Source of the DNA: Gemmatimonadota bacterium
Lineage (GTDB): Bacteria; Gemmatimonadota; Gemmatimonadetes; Gemmatimonadales; Gemmatimonadaceae
Direction of reading: 5' to 3'
Length of the DNA stretch: 64,000 nucleotides
Assembly: GCA_026387915.1 (NCBI GenBank)
Contig: JAPLKS010000014.1
Coordinates: forward strand, 124,001-188,000
Shown here: one piece after another, positions 28,506-42,528 of the stretch
Layout: every line of letters begins with the position of its first letter
How positions within the stretch are numbered: position 1 is the first letter of the stretch
The notes under the pieces: model-generated
The model's input: only the letters and a program-made list of their open reading frames with translations
What the model was told of the DNA's origin: nothing
The model's database searches: none
Program-made: the position numbers and the translations under genes

Positions 28506-29402
28506 TTACCGCCCGCCGTACGCCTTGGGCGGCACCGTCTTGAGATAGGCCCACACGGCCTTCAACTCATCATCGGTCATCTCCGCCGTTGCTTTCCACG
28601 GCATCGGAAAGTTGATGGCGCCGCCGTTGGGTCGAACGCCGGTGCGCAGTGCCGTGATGAACTTCTCCTCGGTGTATCCGGCGAGTCCCGTCGGTGTCAG
28701 GTTCGCGGCCGGCAGCCACGACGGATCGCCCTGCGGAATCTTGCCGCCCGAGAGCGTCTCACCGTGGCAGCCGACGCAACCACCGACCTTGGCGAGATAT
28801 GCGCCGTACTCAGCGGTCGCGCCCGCCGCCGGAGCGGCCGTCAGCGGCACCTCTCGCCCCACGACATCCGCGGCAAAGAGCGGAGCCGCCGACGTCGCAA
28901 TGAGGACACGCGCCACCGGCCCAAAGGTTGGGCGCGCAACGTCGCGGTCCACCGGCGCCAGCGACCGCACATACGCAATCACCGCGCCGAGGTCCTCGGC
29001 GCTGAGGCTGCTGTACTCGACCGATGGCATGATGACGAGTTTGTGTCCATCAGCGGCCACACCATGTCGAATCGCGCGCACCATCTGGGCGTCGCTCAGC
29101 GTCGCGCCCAATCCGCCCTTGCCGCGCGTGAGATTCATGCCAGAGAATTTTCCCATCGGTGGCGCGTCCACAATCGTGGCGCCTCCGAGGTCATTGCCGT
29201 GACAGTCCACGCATTTGGTAATCGCGCGGGCTAAATGCCGGCCACGTTCAATGGACGCGGAGTCGGTGGGAATCACCACGGAATCATCGGCGACCGTGAC
29301 GGAGGCGCGAATCGCGCGCTCGCTCATCACGTACACGCCCATCGCTACGATCACGACCAGCGCGCCGACCACAAGGGCCAGCCTTCGAAGCAGCTTGCTC
29401 AT
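28506..29402 (-). CDS. Membrane-anchored diheme cytochrome c
   Basis: 298 aa. One N-terminal hydrophobic segment (about 7-27) probably anchors the protein to the inner membrane. Two class I cytochrome c domains follow, with heme sites CVDCH (near 63) and CVGCH (near 213). Met-containing loops such as LVIMPS and FPMPW are candidate axial ligands. It should move electrons in the periplasm, for example between a dehydrogenase and an oxidase, but the partner is not in the immediate neighbourhood. It is transcribed divergently from the ABC exporter genes. Heme attachment would depend on the ccm genes at 44847-50712. Confidence 0.88.
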   Translation of the reverse strand: MSKLLRRLALVVGALVVIVAMGVYVMSERAIRASVTVADDSVVIPTDSASIERGRHLARAITKCVDCHGNDLGGATIVDAPPMGKFSGMNLTRGKGGLGATLSDAQMVRAIRHGVAADGHKLVIMPSVEYSSLSAEDLGAVIAYVRSLAPVDRDVARPTFGPVARVLIATSAAPLFAADVVGREVPLTAAPAAGATAEYGAYLAKVGGCVGCHGETLSGGKIPQGDPSWLPAANLTPTGLAGYTEEKFITALRTGVRPNGGAINFPMPWKATAEMTDDELKAVWAYLKTVPPKAYGGR

Positions 29403-29526
29403 ACCGGGGGGACTCCTGAGCGTCAGTTGTCGTTGCCAGCCATCGAGGCCGGAAACGGTTGGGTAATTCGCTGGGGCAAAAACCTACTGACTGGTTGCCC
29501 CTTGCGCGAGTCATCATATTCGAAGG

Positions 29527-30546
29527 ATGCCGCCGATGATCGAAACGCGCGCGCTTACCAAGGTGTATGCGGCGCCCTCTCCACGAAAAACTCCCGTGGG
29601 AACCACGGGCTCAACCGCGCGCGCCCCAGTTGGGCGCGGTGCGCGCGCCTCGGCCAGCATCGTCGCACTCGACGGCCTCGATCTCGATGTGCGCGAAGGC
29701 GAAATGTTCGGGCTGCTCGGGCCCAATGGCGCCGGCAAGACCACGACGATCGGCATTCTGACCACGCGCGTGCGCGCGACGTCCGGCGAGGCCTTCGTTG
29801 CCGGGCGCAATGTGTCCACGCACGACACCGCCGTGCGCCATCTCATTGGCGTTGTGCCGCAGCGCCCAAATCCGGACCGCAGTCTCAATGTCATCGAGAA
29901 CCTCGTCTTTCACGGCGCATACTTTGGCATCGGCACCGCTGAGTCCACGCGCCGCGCGATGGCGTTGCTTGAGAAGTTTGAGATTGCGGAGAAGGCCACG
30001 GCCAAAGTCGACGATCTCTCGGGCGGCCAGCAGCAACGCCTGATGATCGCACGCGCGCTCTTGCACGAGCCCGAGGTGATGTTTCTCGACGAGCCCACCG
30101 TCGGACTCGACCCGCAAGCTCGCCATGCACTCTGGGATGTGTTGCGCGCGCTGCACCGTGAAGGCCGCACCATCGTGATGACCACGCACTACATGCAGGA
30201 AGCGGACGCCCTCTGTGACCGCATCGCGATTGTTGATCGCGGCAAACTCCTTGCCTGCGACACGCCCGCGGCACTGACCGCGCGGGCGCCGGGCGCCACG
30301 CTCGTGGATCTCACCGTCGAGGGCGATCTCGCCGCGGCCGCCGCGCGCTGTCGGCTCGTGGATGGCATTTCTGCGGTCGATGTGGTGGGCTCCGATCTGC
30401 GCGCGCAAAGTCTTCGGGGCGGGGAATCACTTCCCGCGCTCATTCGCGCCGTGGAGGACGCGGGGTCGCGCGTGCAGAACATCAATCTCGCCAAGCCCAG
30501 CCTCGAAACACTCTTCATCTCTCTCACTGGGCGGAAACTCGATTGA
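29527..30546 (+). CDS. ABC transporter ATP-binding protein (drug/ABC-2 exporter type)
   Basis: 339 aa. The ATPase core has Walker A GPNGAGKTT (about 65-73), signature LSGGQQQR (near 164), Walker B VMFLDEPTVGLDP (near 183) and a switch His in MTTHYMQEAD. The long C-terminal extension ending NLAKPSLETLFISLTGRKLD is typical of DrrA/NodI-type exporters that pair with ABC-2 permeases. A Ser/Pro/Gly-rich insert (about 16-45) sits between the first strand and the core, which is unusual. The stop overlaps the permease start by 4 bases (TTGA). Substrate unknown. Confidence 0.92.
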   Translation: MPPMIETRALTKVYAAPSPRKTPVGTTGSTARAPVGRGARASASIVALDGLDLDVREGEMFGLLGPNGAGKTTTIGILTTRVRATSGEAFVAGRNVSTHDTAVRHLIGVVPQRPNPDRSLNVIENLVFHGAYFGIGTAESTRRAMALLEKFEIAEKATAKVDDLSGGQQQRLMIARALLHEPEVMFLDEPTVGLDPQARHALWDVLRALHREGRTIVMTTHYMQEADALCDRIAIVDRGKLLACDTPAALTARAPGATLVDLTVEGDLAAAAARCRLVDGISAVDVVGSDLRAQSLRGGESLPALIRAVEDAGSRVQNINLAKPSLETLFISLTGRKLD

Positions 30547-31343
30547 CCGCCGTTGCCACGGAACGCGACGTTCCCACCTCCTACGTATTTTTTGCGATGC
30601 TGCGCCGCGACATTCGCGTGGCGCGTCGCGAACTGCCGTTCTTCCTCGTCCGCACGGCGATGCAGCCGTTGCTCCTCATGATCGTCTTTGGCTACCTCAT
30701 GCCAAAACTCGGCGTCATGCAAAAAGGGTATACGGCCACGCTCCTCCCAGGTGTGCTCGCGCTCTCCCTCGCACTGTCGTCGGTGCAGAGCGTCGCCTTG
30801 CCGATGGTCACGCAGTTCGGCTTCTCAAAGGAGATTGAAGATCGGCTGCTCGCCCCCATCCCCAATCACCTCGTCGCCCTTGAACTGATTGTGGCCGGAA
30901 CTATTCAGGGAATGATCGCGGGGATTTTCGTTCTCCCGGCGGGACGCCTGATTATGGGCGCCATTCCAGGGCTCGCCCTTTCAAACCTGCCGCACATCCT
31001 CGGCATCACCATCCTCGGCGCTGCCACGTTCAGCGCGCTCGGATTGGTGATGGGCTGCGCCATTCAGCCGCAGCAGATTGGACTGATGTTCAGTTCCATT
31101 ATTAGTCCGATGATATTTTTCGGGTGCACCTACTATCCGTGGAAGGCGCTCGACAAAGTGCCAGTGATGAAATACGCGGTACTCGTGAATCCACTGGTCT
31201 ATGTGGCGGAGGGGATGCGCGGCGCCATCACGCCTGATGTGCCGCACATGGATCCGCTCGTCGTGGCGCTGGTGCTGGTGGGGCTGCTCTACGTCTTTTG
31301 GTATTTTGGGAAACGCGCCTTTCTCAAACGCGCCGTTTCGTGA
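30543..31343 (+). CDS. ABC-2 type transporter permease
   Basis: 266 aa membrane protein with about six hydrophobic helices and the ABC-2 family motif near the C-terminal half (IISPMIFFGCTYYPWKAL, then NPLVYVAEGMRG). It forms the channel for the ATPase encoded just upstream. The start is TTG at 30543, overlapping the ATPase stop in TTGA, which forces coupled synthesis. The gene is followed after 25 bases by a small exported plug-domain protein that may belong to the same transcript. Confidence 0.9.
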   Translation: MTAVATERDVPTSYVFFAMLRRDIRVARRELPFFLVRTAMQPLLLMIVFGYLMPKLGVMQKGYTATLLPGVLALSLALSSVQSVALPMVTQFGFSKEIEDRLLAPIPNHLVALELIVAGTIQGMIAGIFVLPAGRLIMGAIPGLALSNLPHILGITILGAATFSALGLVMGCAIQPQQIGLMFSSIISPMIFFGCTYYPWKALDKVPVMKYAVLVNPLVYVAEGMRGAITPDVPHMDPLVVALVLVGLLYVFWYFGKRAFLKRAVS

Positions 31344-31368
31344 CCCCGCATCGCGGGTGCGACGCCGC

Positions 31369-32184
31369 ATGACCAGCTTTCTGCGCGGGGTTTGGATCCT
31401 GCTGATCGCTGCAGCACCGCTGGCGGCGCAGCCACGCGCCGTGTTCCGCGGCAACGTGCTCGTCGATGGCAACGATGCGCCCATTGTAGGCGCCGAAGTG
31501 TCGCTCCCGCAGTTGGCGATCATCGTGCATACCGATTCCACTGGCGCCTTTCGCATTCCCGGTATTCTCGCCGGACGCCATCAAGTGAGTGTGCGGCGCG
31601 TCGGATTTCAGTCACTCGTGACGGTGCTCGATTTCGTCGCCGGAGATTCCGTGGATACCGATCTGCTGCTCGCCCCAGTCGTCACGACCACGGGCGCGAA
31701 CGGGCAGGCCCTACCCGGCGTCGTGGTCACCGCGGCCGCACCGGTGCGGGGCAAGCTCTCCGAGTTTGAGGAGCGGCGGACCATGGGCGCCGGCGGCCAC
31801 TTCCTCACGGAAGAACAACTCTCCAAGATGGAAGGGCGCCGCATGTCGGAAGCCCTCGCGACAGCCGGAGTCCCCGTGGTGATCGGCAGTACCAATGCGG
31901 CGTGGGTCGCGTCCTCGCGCGGCACCCAGTCGGTGCTCCGAGGACCAAAGCCCACAAAGTGGGACGTCTCGAAAGGTGCCAAGCCCAACGCCTGTTACGC
32001 GGCCGTCGCGGTCGACGGGGTGCTCGTCTATCAGGGGCACGAAGAGGAGCCGCTCTTCGACATCAACTCGCTCGCGCCGAACGCGATTGCGGGGGTCGAG
32101 TTTTATGCGGGCGGCGCGTCGATGCCGGCAAAGTTCAACGGCACGCGCAACAGCTGCGGCCTGGTGCTGGTCTGGACGAAGTAG
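31369..32184 (+). CDS. Exported carboxypeptidase-regulatory-like/TonB-plug-like protein
   Basis: 271 aa. A signal peptide ends at LAAQ (about 1-19). A carboxypeptidase regulatory-like beta-sandwich (about 22-95) contains GNVLVDGNDAPIVGAEVSL and DSTGAFRIPGILAGRHQVSVRRVGF in parts. The remainder resembles the plug of TonB-dependent receptors, with LTEEQLSKMEGRRMSEAL and a C-terminal VEFYAGGASMPAKFNG, but there is no beta-barrel. Such barrel-less proteins occur in Gemmatimonadota and Bacteroidota, and their role is unclear. I chose ATG 31369 because the signal peptide begins there; the longer frame runs back into the permease gene. Confidence 0.8.
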   Translation: MTSFLRGVWILLIAAAPLAAQPRAVFRGNVLVDGNDAPIVGAEVSLPQLAIIVHTDSTGAFRIPGILAGRHQVSVRRVGFQSLVTVLDFVAGDSVDTDLLLAPVVTTTGANGQALPGVVVTAAAPVRGKLSEFEERRTMGAGGHFLTEEQLSKMEGRRMSEALATAGVPVVIGSTNAAWVASSRGTQSVLRGPKPTKWDVSKGAKPNACYAAVAVDGVLVYQGHEEEPLFDINSLAPNAIAGVEFYAGGASMPAKFNGTRNSCGLVLVWTK

Positions 32185-32296
32185 CCACACGACTCACGGT
32201 CGGCAGTCCTGCGCGCGGTGCAGCGCGGCCGCCTCGCTCCGCGCGATAGCGCCAGCGGTTCCCTCAGCGGCTCCGACGCCCTACTGTTAAACGTCT

Positions 32297-34366
<2,070 letters not shown>

Positions 34367-34406
34367 GCCTAGGGAAGCCCGAAACCGGACCACCGACAAC
34401 GAAGAA

Positions 34407-34430
34407 CGGAAAACGAAAAACGGCCCACCG
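34407..34430. repeat. Left copy of a 24-base direct repeat flanking sodA
   Basis: This A-rich 24-mer matches the segment at 35160-35183 in 22 of 24 positions and in the same orientation. Its A-run supplies the U-tract of the sodA terminator, so terminator function may explain this copy. Confidence 0.5.
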
Positions 34431-34449
34431 CAGTTATCAGTGGGCCGTT
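34419..34449. terminator. Rho-independent terminator for sodA (also usable by speA)
   Basis: Ten-base perfect arms (aacggcccac / gtgggccgtt) surround an 11-base loop between the convergent speA and sodA stops. On the minus strand the stem is followed by a run of U residues, giving a classical terminator for sodA. Confidence 0.75.
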
Positions 34450-34471
34450 CACCGTTCTAAGTACACCAGAC

Positions 34472-35080
34472 TTACCGCGCCGCGTACCGCTTCGCCACTT
34501 CCGCCCAGTTCACCACGTTCCACCACGCCCCGATGTAATCCGGGCGACGGTTTTGATACTTGAGGTAGTAGGCGTGTTCCCACACGTCGAGCCCAAGAAT
34601 CGCGGCCTTGCCCGCCATCAGCGGGTTGTCCTGGTTCGGCGAACTTTCAATCGTCAGCTTGCCGCCCGAGTCCGTCACCAGCCACGCCCATCCCGAGCCA
34701 AAGCGACCGACGCCCGCGGCGGCAAACTGCTCGCGGAACTTCGCAAAGTCGCCCGAAAGCGCGTTGATCGCGGCGCTCAGGTTGTCACCCGGCTCACCGC
34801 CCGCATTCGGCGCCATCAACTGCCAGAACAGCGAGTGGTTCCAGTGCCCGCCGCCATTGTTGCGCACGGCGCCGCGTACGGCTTCGGGCACCGCGTCAAT
34901 CTTGCGGCACAGATCGTCGAGCGACCACGTGGCCAGCTCCGGCGCCTTCTCAATAGCCGCGTTCAGGTTGTTGACGTACGCCTGATGATGCTTGCCGTGG
35001 TGAATCTGCATCGTCTGCGTATCAATGTGCGGCTCCAACGCCTCGTGAGCGTAGGGCAGGGCAGGAAGTGTATGTGCCAT
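34472..35080 (-). CDS. sodA: Superoxide dismutase, manganese type by residue signature
   Basis: 202 aa, normal length for the Fe/Mn family. Metal ligands are His27 (MQIHHGKHH), His82 (HWNHSLFW), Asp165 and His169 ([10 protein letters not shown]). The outer-sphere Gln sits in SPNQDNPL (Gln150), and Gly occupies the position before HWNH, which is the manganese-type arrangement; cambialistic use cannot be excluded. There is no signal peptide, so it acts in the cytoplasm. GGAG lies 8 bases before the ATG. The upstream region carries short tandem repeats. The gene is flanked by nearly identical 24-base direct repeats. Confidence 0.95.
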   Translation of the reverse strand: MAHTLPALPYAHEALEPHIDTQTMQIHHGKHHQAYVNNLNAAIEKAPELATWSLDDLCRKIDAVPEAVRGAVRNNGGGHWNHSLFWQLMAPNAGGEPGDNLSAAINALSGDFAKFREQFAAAGVGRFGSGWAWLVTDSGGKLTIESSPNQDNPLMAGKAAILGLDVWEHAYYLKYQNRRPDYIGAWWNVVNWAEVAKRYAAR

Positions 35081-35106
35081 GGGGTGATCTCCAAAAAGTG
35101 AAAATG

Positions 35107-35183
35107 GTTGACCGTCGTTGACGGTCGTTGACGGTCGTCAGCTATCCGTGGGCGGAAAACGGAAAACGGAAAACGGCCAACCG
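35107..35183. repeat. Short tandem repeats and right 24-base repeat upstream of sodA
   Basis: Three head-to-tail 10-base units (gttgac(c/g)gtc) occupy 35107-35136, and three 7-base units (ggaaaac) occupy 35154-35174. The second set lies within or next to the 24-base repeat at 35160-35183 that recurs at 34407. The segment lies in the 137-base gap between sodA and the dedA-like gene, where a sodA promoter would be expected. Confidence 0.6.
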
Positions 35184-35217
35184 TAAACGACCGACAACCC
35201 GCTGTACCAAGAACCAT

Positions 35218-35859
35218 CTATGTACCCGACTTGTTCCCAACCCGCGACCGCAGCCACGCAATCCCCGCCGGCGTCACCGAAATCAGCACAATCACCACAA
35301 TCAATTTCTCAATGTGCTGCCCCACAATCGGGAACTGCCGCGCCAGAAAATAGCCGAGCAACAACATCGACCAAATCCACGTCACCGCGCCAATCACGTT
35401 GTACGTGATAAAGCTCAGGTAGCGCATCTCGGCCGCTCCAGCCACCACCGGCGCAAAGGTGCGCACAATCGGCATGAACTGCGCAATCGTGATCGTTTTG
35501 CCACCATGCTTTTCGTAAAACTCGTGCGCGCGAATCAGATGGCTGCGCTTGAACCAGCGCGAATCCTCGCGCGTGAACAAGGCACGCCCCGCTCGGCGCC
35601 CAATGAAATATCCGGTGGAGTTTCCAAGTATGGCCGCCGCCGTACAGAGGCACCCCAGCAGCCATACGTTGAGACGGACTGGCCCGTCCGTCTGCGACGC
35701 CAGCAGTCCCGCCGTCACAAGCAGCGAATCGCCGGGGAGCATTGGAAAGAGCAGCCCGGTCTCAATGAAGATGATGGCGGTAATCCCCACGGTTCCCACG
35801 GCGGCAATGAGCGCGGACGGGTCGCGGAGCGCATGCAAGAGGTTGATGATCGTGTCCAT
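35218..35859 (-). CDS. DedA family inner-membrane protein
   Basis: 213 aa with about four to five hydrophobic helices. The DedA/SNARE-associated signature is present: FIETGLLFPMLPGDSLLVTAG in parts near 30-52, STGYFIGRRAGR near 83-94, then HGGKTITIAQFMPIVRTFAPVVAG in parts near 116-140 with the conserved Arg and Pro. Proteins of this family act as proton-dependent flippases or scramblases, for example for undecaprenyl phosphate or phosphatidylethanolamine. A GGAGG directly abuts the ATG at 35859, too close for standard use, so the start is slightly uncertain. The longer frame upstream has no family similarity. It is divergent from the methyltransferase gene. Confidence 0.88.
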   Translation of the reverse strand: MDTIINLLHALRDPSALIAAVGTVGITAIIFIETGLLFPMLPGDSLLVTAGLLASQTDGPVRLNVWLLGCLCTAAAILGNSTGYFIGRRAGRALFTREDSRWFKRSHLIRAHEFYEKHGGKTITIAQFMPIVRTFAPVVAGAAEMRYLSFITYNVIGAVTWIWSMLLLGYFLARQFPIVGQHIEKLIVVIVLISVTPAGIAWLRSRVGNKSGT

Positions 35860-35962
35860 CCTCCAAAACTCGACGGGCGACCACCGCAGGGCAACCCGCC
35901 CTCGGTAGAAAAAGCGCCCCCGCCCAATGCCGCACGTCCCGCCATCACACCAGATTTCCTTC

Positions 35963-36712
35963 GTGTCCATTCTCAATAAAATCGTCGTCGTCTTCCATCG
36001 GCCGCAGGACCCCGTCAACATCGCCGCCACCGTGCGCGCAATGAAAAACATGGGCGTCGAGCGGTTGCGCCTCGTGCAGCCCGAGCCATACGACCCCTGG
36101 CGCATTGAAGGCGTGGCCCACGGCACCCGCGACGTCGTCAGCAAGATCGAACACTTCGACAGCCTCCCCGCCGCCCTCGCCGACTGTGTAAAAGTCGTCG
36201 CCTTTGCCGGAAAGCGGCGCGCCTCGCGCTGGCCCCTCGCCACCCCGCGCGAGATGGCGCCGATTGTCCTCGAGGCCGCCGCCGAGGGAAACGTGGCGCT
36301 GCTCTTTGGCCAAGAAGATCACGGCCTTCCCAACGAAGCGCTCGATCTCTCGCAGCTTATTGTCACCTTTCCTACGACCGAGCACAGCTCGCTCAATCTC
36401 GCGCAGGCCGTGATGCTGGCGCTCTATGAGCTCCACGTGGCCGCCGGTGACGCCACGCGCAGCCTCAATGGCCCCAAGAAAGCCACCGGCCCCGCCACCC
36501 ACGAAGAGTGGGAGCAGGTGTACGCCGACATTCGCGAAGCACTCAGCGCCATTCGGTTTTTCCGGACGCGCAACGAAGATCAGATCATGCGGGCGGTGCG
36601 CTCCCTGCTCGCGCGCACGGAGCCAGACAAGCGCGAACTGATGCTGGTTCGCGCCATGGCGATCGAGGTCCTACGCACCTTAGACCGTGCCCACCGAGGG
36701 TTACTGGACTGA
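35963..36712 (+). CDS. TrmH/SpoU-family RNA 2'-O-methyltransferase, TrmJ-like
   Basis: 249 aa SPOUT methyltransferase. Motif 1 is NIAATVRAMKNMG (near 18-30), motif 2 is ALLFGQEDHGLPNEAL (near 112-127) and motif 3 is TTEHSSLNLAQAVMLALYEL (near 137-156), which together form the knotted AdoMet site. A helical C-terminal domain follows, as in TrmJ, which methylates tRNA position 32. TrmH-like rRNA targets are also possible. The GTG at 35963 gives the family-like start MSILNKIVVVFHRPQDP; an ATG at 35927 would add 12 residues. No clear ribosome binding site is seen for either. Confidence 0.85.
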   Translation: MSILNKIVVVFHRPQDPVNIAATVRAMKNMGVERLRLVQPEPYDPWRIEGVAHGTRDVVSKIEHFDSLPAALADCVKVVAFAGKRRASRWPLATPREMAPIVLEAAAEGNVALLFGQEDHGLPNEALDLSQLIVTFPTTEHSSLNLAQAVMLALYELHVAAGDATRSLNGPKKATGPATHEEWEQVYADIREALSAIRFFRTRNEDQIMRAVRSLLARTEPDKRELMLVRAMAIEVLRTLDRAHRGLLD

Positions 36713-36773
36713 CTCCTTTTCGCGTGAGCTTGCGGTAGCGCTGCGCGGCAATCATTATTCGTGGTTTCCCACT

Positions 36774-36795
36774 CCTTGTGAAACGTTTCACAAGG
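36774..36795. promoter_or_regulatory. Perfect 22-base palindrome with CRP-type consensus before actA
   Basis: The core TGTGA-N6-TCACA (36777-36792) matches the CRP consensus exactly, and symmetry extends three bases on each side. It ends 38 bases before the actA ATG. If transcription starts near 36824, downstream of a TTAAAC-like -10 at 36811-36816, the site would be centred near -40 as in class II activation. A second candidate promoter, TTGCGG-17-CATTAT at 36730-36758, would place it as a downstream operator. Confidence 0.6.
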
Positions 36796-36833
36796 CCTTC
36801 TGTTGAGCCCTTAAACACACCCGGATTCAGTCG

Positions 36834-37556
36834 ATGACCGGACTCAGGAAGTGGGTCGTCATCCCCGGCGTCGCCGCCATTGCATTGGTTGCGACGATGA
36901 TGTCCGCATATGCGGGCTCGCAGCAGGGCGCTGGTGCGCCGGCTGTCGGAACTAAGGAGACGGCGACTCAGATCGCGAATCGCGAGGCGGCCGGTAAGGC
37001 CGTCCCAGGACCGTGGGCCTACTCGGGCGCCTCCGGTTACACCAACTACCTGGGACAGGGTACCGGCCGTTCGCCGGTACAGCCGATCAAGTTCCCGCAT
37101 CCCGTGCACGTGAACACGCTCAAGATGAATTGCGTGTTCTGTCACAGCGCGGCGTTCAAGTCGAGCGATCCGGGGCTCCCCGCCACCGGAACCTGCATGG
37201 GCTGCCACACGATCGTCGCTGGGGATCGCGCCGAAGTGAAAAAGCTCGCAGACTACTCCGCCAAAAAGTTGCCCGTGCCGTGGGTGCGCGTGCACAAGGT
37301 GCCGGAGTATGTGCGCTTCCCGCACATGCGCCACGTCAACGCCGGTGTCACCTGCCAGACCTGTCACGGCCAAGTCCAGAACATGCCGCAGGTCTATCAG
37401 TACGCCTCGCTCAACATGGGCTGGTGCGTCACCTGCCACGTAAACGGCTACTCGCCCGCCGAAGGCCTCAAGGCCGCCGGATACGAACCTGACAAGGCGG
37501 CGCTCGATGCGCCGCGCAAAAAGGCTTCGTATGACTGCACCAACTGCCACTACTAG
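36834..37556 (+). CDS. actA: Alternative complex III subunit ActA, pentaheme cytochrome c
   Basis: 240 aa. An N-terminal hydrophobic helix (about 7-27) anchors the protein or serves as a signal. Five CXXCH heme sites are present: CVFCH, CMGCH, CQTCH, CVTCH and CTNCH, the last right at the C-terminus. Several His residues spaced before the sites (FPHPVHVNT, FPHMRHVNA) are candidate distal ligands. This is the composition of ActA, the pentaheme periplasmic subunit of the quinol-oxidising alternative complex III, and the gene order actABCDEF supports it. No obvious Shine-Dalgarno precedes the ATG. actB follows after 9 bases. Confidence 0.93.
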   Translation: MTGLRKWVVIPGVAAIALVATMMSAYAGSQQGAGAPAVGTKETATQIANREAAGKAVPGPWAYSGASGYTNYLGQGTGRSPVQPIKFPHPVHVNTLKMNCVFCHSAAFKSSDPGLPATGTCMGCHTIVAGDRAEVKKLADYSAKKLPVPWVRVHKVPEYVRFPHMRHVNAGVTCQTCHGQVQNMPQVYQYASLNMGWCVTCHVNGYSPAEGLKAAGYEPDKAALDAPRKKASYDCTNCHY

Positions 37557-37565
37557 GAATCGACG

Positions 37566-40616
<3,051 letters not shown>

Positions 40617-40625
40617 GGGGCTACC

Positions 40626-42023
<1,398 letters not shown>

Positions 42024-42024
42024 C

Positions 42025-42528
42025 ATGATGCAAGGCATGATGGGCGCCTTCCAGGAGCTCGACGCGACGGTTGCCGCGATCGAAGAACTCAAGCACAAGA
42101 AGATCGGGCAGATCAGCGTCTTTACGCCGACGCCGCGCCACGAGCTGGAGCATGCGGTGCATGCACCACAGAGTCCGGTGCGCCGCTACACGCTTATTGG
42201 CGCGCTCTCCGGCATGGTGTTCGGCTACTGGATGGCGGTGTGGGCCTCGGAGTATTGGCCGCTGATCGTAGGCGGCAAGGCCGTTTCTACTTGGATACCG
42301 TACACGATTTTCGGCTTCGAGGTGATGGTGCTTGTGGGCGCCCTCTCTACGGTGGCCGGCATGTTCATTCACGCGCGCATCCCGCGCCTCACGTTGACCG
42401 TGGGTTACGACGCACGGTTCAGCCACGGCGACTATGGCATTTGGGTGGAATGCGCGCCCGACAAACTCAAGGACGCGGAAGCGATCCTGCGCCATCATGG
42501 CGCGGTGGAGGTGCGTGGTGACCGCTAA
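42025..42528 (+). CDS. actD: Alternative complex III subunit ActD (DUF3341)
   Basis: 167 aa DUF3341 protein with two transmembrane helices (about 57-78 and 92-113), a soluble N-terminal domain and a C-terminal segment with RFSHGDYGIWVECAP. This matches ActD, a small membrane subunit of alternative complex III with no cofactor. The start ATG lies one base after the actC stop, preceded by GGGAGG. A second ATG follows one codon later. The last 11 bases overlap the GTG start of actE. Confidence 0.93.
   Translation: MMQGMMGAFQELDATVAAIEELKHKKIGQISVFTPTPRHELEHAVHAPQSPVRRYTLIGALSGMVFGYWMAVWASEYWPLIVGGKAVSTWIPYTIFGFEVMVLVGALSTVAGMFIHARIPRLTLTVGYDARFSHGDYGIWVECAPDKLKDAEAILRHHGAVEVRGDR

Noticed and set aside
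35860-36243. A 128-residue N-terminal extension of the DedA-like protein
   Set aside because: The extension is antisense to the methyltransferase gene, Arg/Ser-rich and without family similarity; the ATG at 35859 matches the usual DedA start.
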